Positions 8,634 through 16,060 of a stretch of 64,000 nucleotides of DNA are shown here, in pieces. Below the pieces are notes generated by a model that saw only the letters and a program-made list of their open reading frames with translations, ran no database searches and had not been told where the DNA came from. A program made the translations under genes and the position numbers. Within the stretch, counting starts at the first letter, position 1; each line of letters starts with the position of its first letter. Source of the DNA: Labrenzia sp. R4_2 (GTDB lineage Bacteria; Pseudomonadota; Alphaproteobacteria; Rhizobiales; Stappiaceae); the NCBI RefSeq assembly GCF_017743865.1, contig NZ_JAGHRJ010000002.1, positions 868,001 through 932,000 on the forward strand, in the 5' to 3' direction.

Positions 8634-10019
8634 ATGAATAGAAGACAGTTCCTCAAATCGGCATCTTCTGCAGCGGCAATATTGAGCATGCCCCGTTTTG
8701 CAATGGCGGCGACTGATGATGGCTTCATTCAGCTGGAAGCCGTCAAAGGGCAAGGCCGGCTTTACGGCGAAGATGGCGGCCTGTCCGATCTCTGGCTCTA
8801 CAACGGGAAACTCCCCGGACCGGAAATCCGTGTAAAGCGCGGGGAGCGGGTCAAGGTTCGCTTCAAGAACAGCCTTGACGAACCGACATCAGTCCATTGG
8901 CATGGTATCCGGATCGACAATGCCATGGATGGCGTTTCCGGGCTCACGCAGCCAGCGGTGCAGCCCGGTGAGACCTTCGACTACGATTTTGTCGCCCCCG
9001 ATGCTGGAACATACTGGTATCACGCCCATCACATGAGCTGGAACCAGGTGCCACGCGGGTTGGCCGGTCCTCTCATTATCGAAGAGGACGACAATCCCTT
9101 CGCGCCGGATGCCGACATCATTCTGTCGCTGTCAGATTGGAGATTGGACGACAATGGCCTGCTTGATACGGCGAGTTTCGGAGCCCGGCATGATTTCTCT
9201 CATGCTGGACGGCTTGGCAACTGGTTGACTATCAACGGCACATCGCTGCCCGATATTCCGGTCACGAAAGGCCGCTGGCATCGTATCCGCCTGATCAACA
9301 CCTCAGCCTCTCGTGTCCTTGATCTGGCCCCGTCCCGTTTTGGCGCCAAGGTCATTGCACTGGACGGTCAAGGTTTCGACACAGCCAGAGACATTGAGGG
9401 CGTCATACAGCTAGCACCGGCCCAGCGCATGGATCTTGTGATGAAGCCAGACAGTGCAGGCCCGATCCCGTTTGAAATGATGACAGGCCAGCCTTTCACC
9501 TTTGCCAATTTCGTTGTGTCCGGTGAGACAGCAGAGCCAGAGGAACTGAGAGTTCCAGCTCCCAACTCTCTTACCGAACCCGATCTTGCAAACGCCCGGC
9601 CTTTCCCGCTCGATATGGCGGGTGGGGCTATGGGCCGGATGCAATCGGCCACAATGAACGGTCAGGAAATGTCCATGCGGGAGTTGGTACAGGCCGGAAA
9701 CTTCTGGTCATTCAACGGCCAGGCGGGCATGGGCGACAAACCGCTTTTCTCAGCAAAACGCGGTGAGACAATCGTTTTGGAAAGCACCAACAACACCGCC
9801 TTCCCCCACGCGATCCATCTGCACGGCCATCATTTCCGGGTTCTGGAGCGCAACGGCGAGAAGCTGGCTCACCCAGACTGGCGCGACACGTTTACGACCC
9901 AGCGCGGCGAAACCGTGAAGATTGCATTGGTCGCCGACAATCCCGGCAAATGGTTGGTTCACTGCCACATGCTTGGCCATGCGGCCTCCGGCATGATGGA
10001 TTGGTTCGAGGTGGCATAG
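8634..10019 (+). CDS. Tat-exported multicopper oxidase
   Basis: The 461-residue protein starts with a twin-arginine signal (MNRRQFLKS, then a hydrophobic stretch ending AMAA). The copper ligand motifs are all present: HWH at residues 88-90, HAH at 130-132, HxxHxH within HAIHLHGHHF at 392-401, and HCHxxxH at 443-449 with Met454 downstream as the likely axial T1 ligand. Such laccase/CumA/CueO-like enzymes oxidise phenols, Mn(II) or Cu(I) in the periplasm; the substrate here is unknown. A methionine-bearing loop lies near residues 325-345. It diverges from folA. Confidence 0.9.
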   Translation: MNRRQFLKSASSAAAILSMPRFAMAATDDGFIQLEAVKGQGRLYGEDGGLSDLWLYNGKLPGPEIRVKRGERVKVRFKNSLDEPTSVHWHGIRIDNAMDGVSGLTQPAVQPGETFDYDFVAPDAGTYWYHAHHMSWNQVPRGLAGPLIIEEDDNPFAPDADIILSLSDWRLDDNGLLDTASFGARHDFSHAGRLGNWLTINGTSLPDIPVTKGRWHRIRLINTSASRVLDLAPSRFGAKVIALDGQGFDTARDIEGVIQLAPAQRMDLVMKPDSAGPIPFEMMTGQPFTFANFVVSGETAEPEELRVPAPNSLTEPDLANARPFPLDMAGGAMGRMQSATMNGQEMSMRELVQAGNFWSFNGQAGMGDKPLFSAKRGETIVLESTNNTAFPHAIHLHGHHFRVLERNGEKLAHPDWRDTFTTQRGETVKIALVADNPGKWLVHCHMLGHAASGMMDWFEVA

Positions 10020-10229
10020 ATCCTTCATCCGCAGTGGACCACAGTGCGAGACGGGTGGCGCGAGTGGGCTCGTTGCGGCTATGTTGGCTGCATATCGATA
10101 CTTGCAAATTCAGATTGACTGCTTCTGTGACCACATCAATTTCAGTTTTCCCGGCAACCCGCAGCGGTTCAGCTCTAGCCCGGTGCCCTTTTGACTGACC
10201 CGGATCAAACGCAGATTTTTCCGGCGGCG

Positions 10230-11324
10230 ATGACAGACGATATTGTCGCTTCATCCCGCGACGGCATCATCACCATTGATCCCCATGGGGTGCTGACATC
10301 ATTCAATCCCGGTGCTGAAGCAATCTTTGGGCTCACGGCAACCGACGTGGTTGGACTGACGGTTGCTGAAGTCTTCCTGCCGCTCGAAGATCTCGACGCC
10401 TTCACAGACTGTGTGCTTGAGGCCGTCCGGCAGCCGGACAAGGAACACGTTGCAACGATCAGCCTGGAACGGCCGGAGGGTGTGCTCCACCTCAGTGTCC
10501 GCACGGTTTTGCTTCACCGGAAAGGCTCCGATGAACGCATTGGTGTCCTGGTGATGCTCGCAGATGAAAGTGAGCGGGTGGAGCTTTTGACCCGAACGGC
10601 TGACCGCGAGCGCGAGCGCGCGGCCACGGGCCGTTTTATTGTTGCCATCCTGACGATTTTCAGTGTGTTCACCTTGCTTCTGGAGCCAATCCAGAAACTC
10701 GCACGAGCCCATTTCTACGATCTTGGTCCGGTGATCGCGCTCCTGACACTCGTCATCATCGCGTTTTTCCTTGACCGCTGGTCCTCTCCGGAAAGCCGGA
10801 CCCTGAAGCTCAATCTGCGCCCGGAACGGCGCTACGTGGTTGAGAGTATCGTCTGGTCTCTGGGATTTTGCGTCCTGATGACGTTCGGAAAACTGATCTT
10901 CATTTCACTCGCCCGCGAGGATGGTGCCACGCCACCTGAGCTCTTCAGTTTCCTGGTTCTGGACGATGGAACCCGGGTCCGGGAGCCCGGGCTGTTTCTC
11001 ATCGCTTTGGCAATCTATCTGGTTTCGGTGCTGTTTCAGCAATTTGCGATCCGCTGCGCCATCCAGGCACCGCTCCAGAGTTTTCTTACCGGCGTGATCG
11101 GCCCGGCAGGCTGGGTGGCCAATCTGGTATCGACACTTCTGTTCGCGGTTCTTCATGCCCACCTAAACCCGCTCGTGTCACTCGCCGTTATAGCCCCGTC
11201 GCTTCTCTGGGGCTGGTTGTTCATGCGCTCCGGCAGTGTCGTTCCTTCAATCATTTCCCACGCCATTATCGGTGTTTACGCGATCTTCATCTTGGGGATA
11301 TTCGCTGGTCTGGACCAGGTATGA
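10230..11324 (+). CDS. PAS-domain membrane protein with degenerate CPBP (CAAX-protease-like) domain
   Basis: The 364-residue product (an in-frame TTG at 10191 would add 13 residues) has an N-terminal PAS domain (DGIITIDPHGVLTSFNPGAE, about residues 5-115). A short charged linker and about seven membrane helices follow. The membrane part shows the CPBP motif layout, with FAVLH (His309) and SIISHAIIG (His344). Where active family members have EExxxR, however, it reads QQFAIR (residues 270-275). The PAS fusion suggests a sensed ligand or redox state. It ends 19 bases before the radical SAM gene, so the two are probably co-transcribed. Function unknown. Confidence 0.75.
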   Translation: MTDDIVASSRDGIITIDPHGVLTSFNPGAEAIFGLTATDVVGLTVAEVFLPLEDLDAFTDCVLEAVRQPDKEHVATISLERPEGVLHLSVRTVLLHRKGSDERIGVLVMLADESERVELLTRTADRERERAATGRFIVAILTIFSVFTLLLEPIQKLARAHFYDLGPVIALLTLVIIAFFLDRWSSPESRTLKLNLRPERRYVVESIVWSLGFCVLMTFGKLIFISLAREDGATPPELFSFLVLDDGTRVREPGLFLIALAIYLVSVLFQQFAIRCAIQAPLQSFLTGVIGPAGWVANLVSTLLFAVLHAHLNPLVSLAVIAPSLLWGWLFMRSGSVVPSIISHAIIGVYAIFILGIFAGLDQV

Positions 11325-11343
11325 GCCGCAATCGGAATTTTTC

Positions 11344-12915
11344 ATGATCAAGAACGCAGTAAAGGCCGGAAAACGGCCAAAGGTTTTGATCGTGAATGCC
11401 TATGTCGATCCGTGGCGGTCTGCGGCCCCGATGCGCTTGTTTATTCCGCGCGCGATGGCACCCTATTATCTTGCTGGAAGACTGGATCAAACCCGCGCAA
11501 ACGTACACGTCTATGACGAGGTCTATCACGGGGCGCTGCTCAATCCCCGTTTGTTTGACTGGCCGGATATGGTCATTCTGACCGGGTTGACGGCCGCCTA
11601 CGACCGGGCCCGGCAATTGTCTGCCTATTTCAGGAATGCCCGGCCGGATGTCACGGTCGCAATTGGCGGACCGATTGCCCGCGCACTGCCCGCCTTGTGT
11701 GCCGACGTCTTTGACTATGTCTGTCAGGGCGATGTCGAGACCTTCGATGATTTGATTGACGAGACACTCGGGGCGGATTGCCGGGCAGAAAACCCTGCCC
11801 CCCGCTTTGATCTTGCAGGCTGGTCGTATGGCCTTGGATTTGTCGAGACAACGAAGAACTGCAATTTCAAATGCGCCTTTTGCTCCCTCACCGGCGAAGG
11901 ACGCGCCTATCAGTCTTATTCATCGGCCGAGATCACCAGCCAGCTCAAGGCTGGCGGCAAGACTTCCATGCTGATGGTGCTGGACAACAATTTCTACGGC
12001 AACAACCGCGCGGATTTCGTGCGCCGGACGGAGCTCCTAGGCGACCACTGGCGGCGCGGCAGATACCGCGGCTGGGGCGCTTTGGTCACCGGTGATTTTT
12101 TCAAAAATTCGGAAAACCTGGCCATCATCGCCGCCAATGGCTGTAAAGCGCTGTTTTCAGGCGTTGAATCGCTCGATCCGGCGGTTCTGAAAGCCTACAA
12201 CAAAAAGCACAGCCTCTCGTCCGACCCGAGATCGCTCGCGCGGCTCTGCGCCGAGTACGGGATCCTGTTCGACTACGGCATGATGCTGGACTTTTCCCAT
12301 CAGACGATTGCAGAAATCGACGGGCAGATTGACGGATTGCTGGCCAGTCCGGAAACACCTCTGCCGGCGCTGATGTCCTTGACCATTCCGATCCTCGGCA
12401 CGCCGCATTTTAATACTGCAGCCAATGAAGGGCGTTTGATGCCGAATGTGCGTTTGGCCGATATGGATGGTCAAAAACTGGTGGAGTGGCCGAAGGAACC
12501 GCTGGAAGAGGTTGTTCCGTATCTTGCAAACCTTCTGCAATTCAAAGGCCGGAAGCTCGCATTTTCCCGCCATGCGGTCCGCCATGCGTGGTCCCGGCGG
12601 CAGTCGTTCGACACGCTGCAAACCTTGATCAGCATGCTCGGCCCGATCGTTCGATATGCGGGCGGTGTCCGTATTGGAGATCACCGGCAAATGCGCCAAA
12701 CATGGCGCGAACCAAAACGCACCTTCAATGCAATGAGCGATCCGCTGAGTGTCGCCTACCAGCCAGCGCACCGGATGGACGCAAAATTCGCTAAGGATTT
12801 CCAACCGCTGCTCCTGACCGACGCGAAGGGGCAGCTAACCCAGCCAATTGCCGACGCGACCCGCCCGCCGCTGCAACCGAAAGCTCATGAATTGCTGAAA
12901 AGCGATGTGGCCTAA
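11344..12915 (+). CDS. Radical SAM protein with B12-binding-like N-terminal domain
   Basis: The 523-residue protein has a Rossmann-like N-terminal domain (VLIVNAY through VAIGGPIARALP, residues 10-145). It resembles the cobalamin-binding domain of many radical SAM enzymes but lacks the DxHxxG cobalamin motif. The 4Fe-4S motif CNFKCAFC is at 173-180 (CxxxCxxC), followed by a typical radical SAM barrel with MLMVLDNNFYGNN and ALFSGVESLD. The start at 11344 is the first ATG after the upstream gene ends. The reaction is unknown; its partner is presumably the PAS-CPBP protein just upstream. Confidence 0.85.
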   Translation: MIKNAVKAGKRPKVLIVNAYVDPWRSAAPMRLFIPRAMAPYYLAGRLDQTRANVHVYDEVYHGALLNPRLFDWPDMVILTGLTAAYDRARQLSAYFRNARPDVTVAIGGPIARALPALCADVFDYVCQGDVETFDDLIDETLGADCRAENPAPRFDLAGWSYGLGFVETTKNCNFKCAFCSLTGEGRAYQSYSSAEITSQLKAGGKTSMLMVLDNNFYGNNRADFVRRTELLGDHWRRGRYRGWGALVTGDFFKNSENLAIIAANGCKALFSGVESLDPAVLKAYNKKHSLSSDPRSLARLCAEYGILFDYGMMLDFSHQTIAEIDGQIDGLLASPETPLPALMSLTIPILGTPHFNTAANEGRLMPNVRLADMDGQKLVEWPKEPLEEVVPYLANLLQFKGRKLAFSRHAVRHAWSRRQSFDTLQTLISMLGPIVRYAGGVRIGDHRQMRQTWREPKRTFNAMSDPLSVAYQPAHRMDAKFAKDFQPLLLTDAKGQLTQPIADATRPPLQPKAHELLKSDVA

Positions 12916-12939
12916 AGTGCAAATGAGCCGACGCAAACG

Positions 12940-13368
12940 TCAGGTATCGTACTCGCTCAGATCCTGAGGCGCATGCAACAGTGTGGTGTCATATTTCGGC
13001 AGATCGTCCGTCATCTGGAGCCAGGGCAGCTTGCTTTTGTAGTTCACATGAAATTCAGGTTTGAAGTTCTCAGGGTGCTCGAGCGTTGCTGCGTAGAGAT
13101 GCATGCCCCCCATGTAGTGCTCGGCCTCAAAGGCCATGGGCGTTCCGCACCTATCGCAAAAGTGTCTGTAGACACCTTTTGAACTTTCCAGAGTTCTGGG
13201 TGTCGCGCCGGTCCACCTGAAATTCTTTGATGGCACGCCGAGCCAGGCAACCACCGGTGCCGCGCAATTGCGGCGGCAATCATCACAGTGGCAATAGCAG
13301 CTCCAGGTAACTTCGCCGGTGAATTCCCAACTGGTCTTCTTGCAAAAGCAGTGCCCCCGCGTCGTCAT
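12940..13368 (-). CDS. GFA/CENP-V-family zinc protein
   Basis: The 142-residue protein carries the cysteine set of the GFA (glutathione-dependent formaldehyde-activating enzyme-like) fold: CFC near residues 6-8, CYCHCDDC around 22-29 and CDRCGTP in the second half. These proteins bind zinc, and most have no proven activity. The start at 13368 is chosen because GGGAGGGG lies a few bases upstream; an upstream in-frame start would add 28 residues unlike the family. It converges on the radical SAM gene. Confidence 0.85.
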   Translation of the reverse strand: MTTRGHCFCKKTSWEFTGEVTWSCYCHCDDCRRNCAAPVVAWLGVPSKNFRWTGATPRTLESSKGVYRHFCDRCGTPMAFEAEHYMGGMHLYAATLEHPENFKPEFHVNYKSKLPWLQMTDDLPKYDTTLLHAPQDLSEYDT

Positions 13369-13517
13369 GTCCCCTCCCGCATTCTCAGAACTCAGCTCGG
13401 CCTGCCAAGGCTCATCAAGTCTATCGCAGAATGGAAGGCAATTAGCGCCCAAGAAAAGACAGGCGCTTTCGCCAATCCGGCATCTGGAGCATCAGGATCA
13501 AGCACTGGCCGTCGTTC

Positions 13518-14312
13518 TCAGACAGCAATCGGCGCGGCGATGTGCGGATGCGGGTCGTAGCCGGTCAGCTCAAAATCTTCATATTTGAACGCAAAGAGAT
13601 CTGCCACGGCGGGATTGATCTTCATTTCAGGCAGTGCACGCGGCGTCCTCGTAAGCTGTTCGCGCGCCTGATCGAAATGGTTGGAATAAAGGTGCGCATC
13701 ACCAAGTGTGTGTACAAAGTCGCTAGGCTTGAGCCCCGTGACCTGTGCGATCATCATCGTCAGCAGGGCATAGGATGCGATGTTGAACGGCACCCCAAGA
13801 AACACATCCGCTGAACGCTGGTACAACTGGCAGGAGAGCTTGCCATCTGCGACATAGAACTGGAAAAGTGCGTGGCACGGTGGAAGCGCCATTTCGTCCA
13901 CCAAGGCCGGATTCCAAGCAGAGACAATCAGACGGCGGCTTTCCGGGCTTTTGCGGATCATCTCCAGAACGTTCGAAATCTGATCGATTGACCGGCCATC
14001 AGGAGCCGGCCAGGAGCGCCATTGATAGCCATAGACCGGGCCCAGATCGCCGTTTTCATCGGCCCAGTCATCCCAGATCTTGACACCGTTTTCCTTCAAG
14101 TAAGCAATGTTCGTATCACCCGCGACGAACCAAAGCAGCTCGTGAATGATCGAGCGCAAATGCAGCTTCTTGGTCGTGACCAACGGAAACCCCTTGGACA
14201 GGTCAAACCGCATCTGATGACCAAAGATCGAGCGTGTTCCGGTTCCCGTCCTGTCGCCCCGGTCGATGCCGTCTTCAAGGATCTTAGAAAGGAGATCGTG
14301 ATATTGCTGCAC
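13518..14312 (-). CDS. thyA: Thymidylate synthase
   Basis: ThyA converts dUMP to dTMP using methylene-tetrahydrofolate and yields the dihydrofolate that FolA reduces. The 264-residue length equals the E. coli enzyme. Recognisable are [17 protein letters not shown] near the N-terminus, the catalytic Cys in [11 protein letters not shown], and [20 protein letters not shown] and [10 protein letters not shown]. In many related genomes thyA lies close to folA and hflK; here a 4.7 kb insert lies between them. Confidence 0.97.
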   Translation of the reverse strand: MQQYHDLLSKILEDGIDRGDRTGTGTRSIFGHQMRFDLSKGFPLVTTKKLHLRSIIHELLWFVAGDTNIAYLKENGVKIWDDWADENGDLGPVYGYQWRSWPAPDGRSIDQISNVLEMIRKSPESRRLIVSAWNPALVDEMALPPCHALFQFYVADGKLSCQLYQRSADVFLGVPFNIASYALLTMMIAQVTGLKPSDFVHTLGDAHLYSNHFDQAREQLTRTPRALPEMKINPAVADLFAFKYEDFELTGYDPHPHIAAPIAV

Positions 14313-14539
14313 GGCGGGCGCCCTTCGTCATACTGCCGGAAACGTATCGCTAACTTCGCAGATTCTGACAAAAACGCACCCCCTGCCCCGGACTTTCCCC
14401 AGCTCCGGCCACAAGGAATCCAGCTCAGGACCCGAGCCAATCTGTGGATGACCTAAGCCAACCAAGCACCGGCCCTTTGGCAAAGCCCTTTCAATTCAAA
14501 CCGAAAGTGCCTATATCAAGGGTGCTGGTTCGCCAGCTA

Positions 14540-14890
14540 TGGCAATAAATGGTCAGTGTAATAAACCTATCGGACCCGGGGGCGGTACCCGGCGCCTCCA
14601 CCCAAGCCCATAAGGCTTAAACCTTTGAACCCATATGGGTTTCGGCGGGGGCGAAACAGGATCGACGAGGGCGTAAAGACTGTGCTTTTGCTCGGCATTG
14701 TACCACCGTTATCGGGCTATCTCAGTAGTTGCAAATGACAACACTGCTATGGACAACGCTGTAGCTGCGTAATGCGGTTCCGGTAGTCCACTAAGTCCTG
14801 TTGGTTAGCCCCTTCAGGCGGGGTTCGAAGGCACCTGGCAACAGAAGCCTTCACTTTACACTCTCCCCCTGGCAAAGCGAAACTCTGGCA
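14540..14890 (+). ncRNA. ssrA: Transfer-messenger RNA, circularly permuted two-piece type
   Basis: Order is acceptor piece, intervening loop, coding piece. The acceptor end reads CGCCTCC then ACC (14593-14602) and pairs with GGGGGCG at 14647-14653, giving a seven-base acceptor stem with a G3-U wobble, the alanyl-tRNA synthetase identity element. The coding piece continues GAAACAGGATCGACG, as in tmRNA 5' ends. The tag frame at 14731-14772 encodes ANDNTAMDNAVAA and then TAA, typical of alphaproteobacterial degradation tags. The exact outer ends are uncertain. The RNA rescues stalled ribosomes and tags the product for ClpXP. sspB follows directly. Confidence 0.9.
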
Positions 14891-14926
14891 CTGCCTATCG
14901 CCGCCCGCTCCATAAAGCGCTATCCT

Positions 14927-14949
14927 TGGAAAAGGGCCTTTCCTTTTTG
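14927..14949 (+). terminator. Terminator downstream of ssrA
   Basis: GGAAAAGG pairs with CCTTTCC with one bulged A, followed by five T residues. It sits 40-60 bases past the expected 3' end of the tmRNA coding piece and before sspB. Confidence 0.65.
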
Positions 14950-15010
14950 AACCTTGCCCGTCAATGTGCTTTTCTGAGATGAAATTCAAAGCGAGATTCG
15001 ACTGAACACG

Positions 15011-15583
15011 ATGTCTGAAGACCTGTTGCGATACGATATCCTGATCCAGGATGCCCTGCGTGGTGCTGTGAAGAAAATCCTTGCGGAGGTTGGACGCACC
15101 GGTCTGCCGGGCGACCACCACTTCTACATCGCGTTTGAAACGACCGCACCGGGTGTGAAAATCTCCCAGCGTTTGAAAGAGCGCTACCCGCAGGAAATGA
15201 CCATCGTCCTGCAGCACCAGTTCTGGGATCTGGCGATCGGCGAACATGCCTTTGAAGTTGGCCTGTCCTTTGGCGGCGTCCCGGAAAAGCTGCTGGTGCC
15301 TTTCTCAGCAATCAAGGGCTTCTTTGATCCTTCCGTTCAATTCGCGCTAGAATTCGATCCTGGCAAGACAGCCGAGGAACTACCGGAAGATCTGCTGGAA
15401 GCGGTCGAAGAGCTTGCGAAGGCGGAACAGGAAACCACCGAGAAGCTGATGACAGCGGACAACAAGCAGGATGATGTTCCTGCAGTCGAAGCTGAGAAAA
15501 AAGTCAAAAAACCGGATCAAGACACGGAAGACAGTGACGGCGGTGAGGTTGTCTCGCTGGACGCATTCAGGAAAAAAACCTGA
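15011..15583 (+). CDS. sspB: SspB, alpha-type adaptor delivering ssrA-tagged proteins to ClpXP
   Basis: The 190-residue protein has the SspB core: ALRGAVKKILAEVGRTGLPGDHHFYIAF, then ERYPQEMTIVLQHQFWDL and FGGVPEKLLVPFSAIKGFFDPSV, up to about residue 118. An acidic, lysine-rich flexible linker follows, and the tail VVSLDAFRKK matches the ClpX-docking XB-type module at the end of alpha-type SspB proteins. The core binds the ssrA tag and the tail docks on ClpX. Its place immediately after ssrA links tag source and tag receptor. No strong Shine-Dalgarno sequence is visible. Confidence 0.93.
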   Translation: MSEDLLRYDILIQDALRGAVKKILAEVGRTGLPGDHHFYIAFETTAPGVKISQRLKERYPQEMTIVLQHQFWDLAIGEHAFEVGLSFGGVPEKLLVPFSAIKGFFDPSVQFALEFDPGKTAEELPEDLLEAVEELAKAEQETTEKLMTADNKQDDVPAVEAEKKVKKPDQDTEDSDGGEVVSLDAFRKKT

Positions 15584-15599
15584 CCTTCGGGATAAGGCC

Positions 15600-15806
15600 A
15601 TGAGTGCCGAGATTGTCAATCTGCGCCAGGCGCGCAAGCAGAAGCAGCGGCAAACCAAGGAAAAAACCGCCGAAAGCAACCGCCAGAAGTTTGGCCGGAC
15701 CAAAGCCGAACGCGAGGCGGACCGCCGGCGCCGGGACATGCTTGAAAAGCAGGTCGATGGCCATAAGCTTGACGGACCGGCAACCACTCTGCCCAGCGAC
15801 GACTAA
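15600..15806 (+). CDS. DUF4169 small charged protein
   Basis: The 68-residue product begins MSAEIVNLRQARKQKQRQ and is strongly basic, with a helical RKFGRTKAEREADRRRRD-type segment. This is the pattern of DUF4169, a short alphaproteobacterial family of unknown function found near sspB and the ribbon-helix-helix gene that follows. The start at 15600 is preferred to longer in-frame readings because those run antiparallel to no known feature and overlap sspB. Spacing of 16 bases from sspB and 5 bases to the next gene suggests one operon. Confidence 0.8.
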   Translation: MSAEIVNLRQARKQKQRQTKEKTAESNRQKFGRTKAEREADRRRRDMLEKQVDGHKLDGPATTLPSDD

Positions 15807-15811
15807 CCCTT

Positions 15812-16039
15812 ATGGCGCTCCAGAAAAGATCGGTTTCCCTACACGGCCACCGCACCAGCGTGGCTCTGGAAGCGGAGTTCTGGGCGGTCATCGACGCAGC
15901 CGTAAGAGCCGAACATCGCTCCCTTGCCAGCTTGATCGCAGAAATAGACGACACGCGGGATCCGGACGATCCGCTGTCTTCTGCCATTCGCGTGTGGGTG
16001 CTCAACCGGGCGCAAACGCGCGCCGATCGTCAAGCTTAA
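15812..16039 (+). CDS. Ribbon-helix-helix domain protein
   Basis: The 75-residue protein fits the RHH_4 type of predicted DNA-binding proteins: strand KRSVSLHGHRTSVALE, helix AEFWAVIDAAVRAEHRSLASLIAEID, then a helix ending with SSAIRVWVLNRAQ. Such proteins dimerise and bind DNA through the N-terminal strand; no target is known here. It is the last gene of the sspB group and converges on the AsmA-like gene, with 21 bases between the stops. Confidence 0.85.
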   Translation: MALQKRSVSLHGHRTSVALEAEFWAVIDAAVRAEHRSLASLIAEIDDTRDPDDPLSSAIRVWVLNRAQTRADRQA

Positions 16040-16060
16040 ATCAACACAGCAAAACTGGCG

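Noticed and set aside
14820..14832. GGGTTCGAAGGC as a tRNA T-loop
   Set aside because: It lies within the tmRNA coding piece and no full cloverleaf surrounds it; no tRNA gene was seen in the window.
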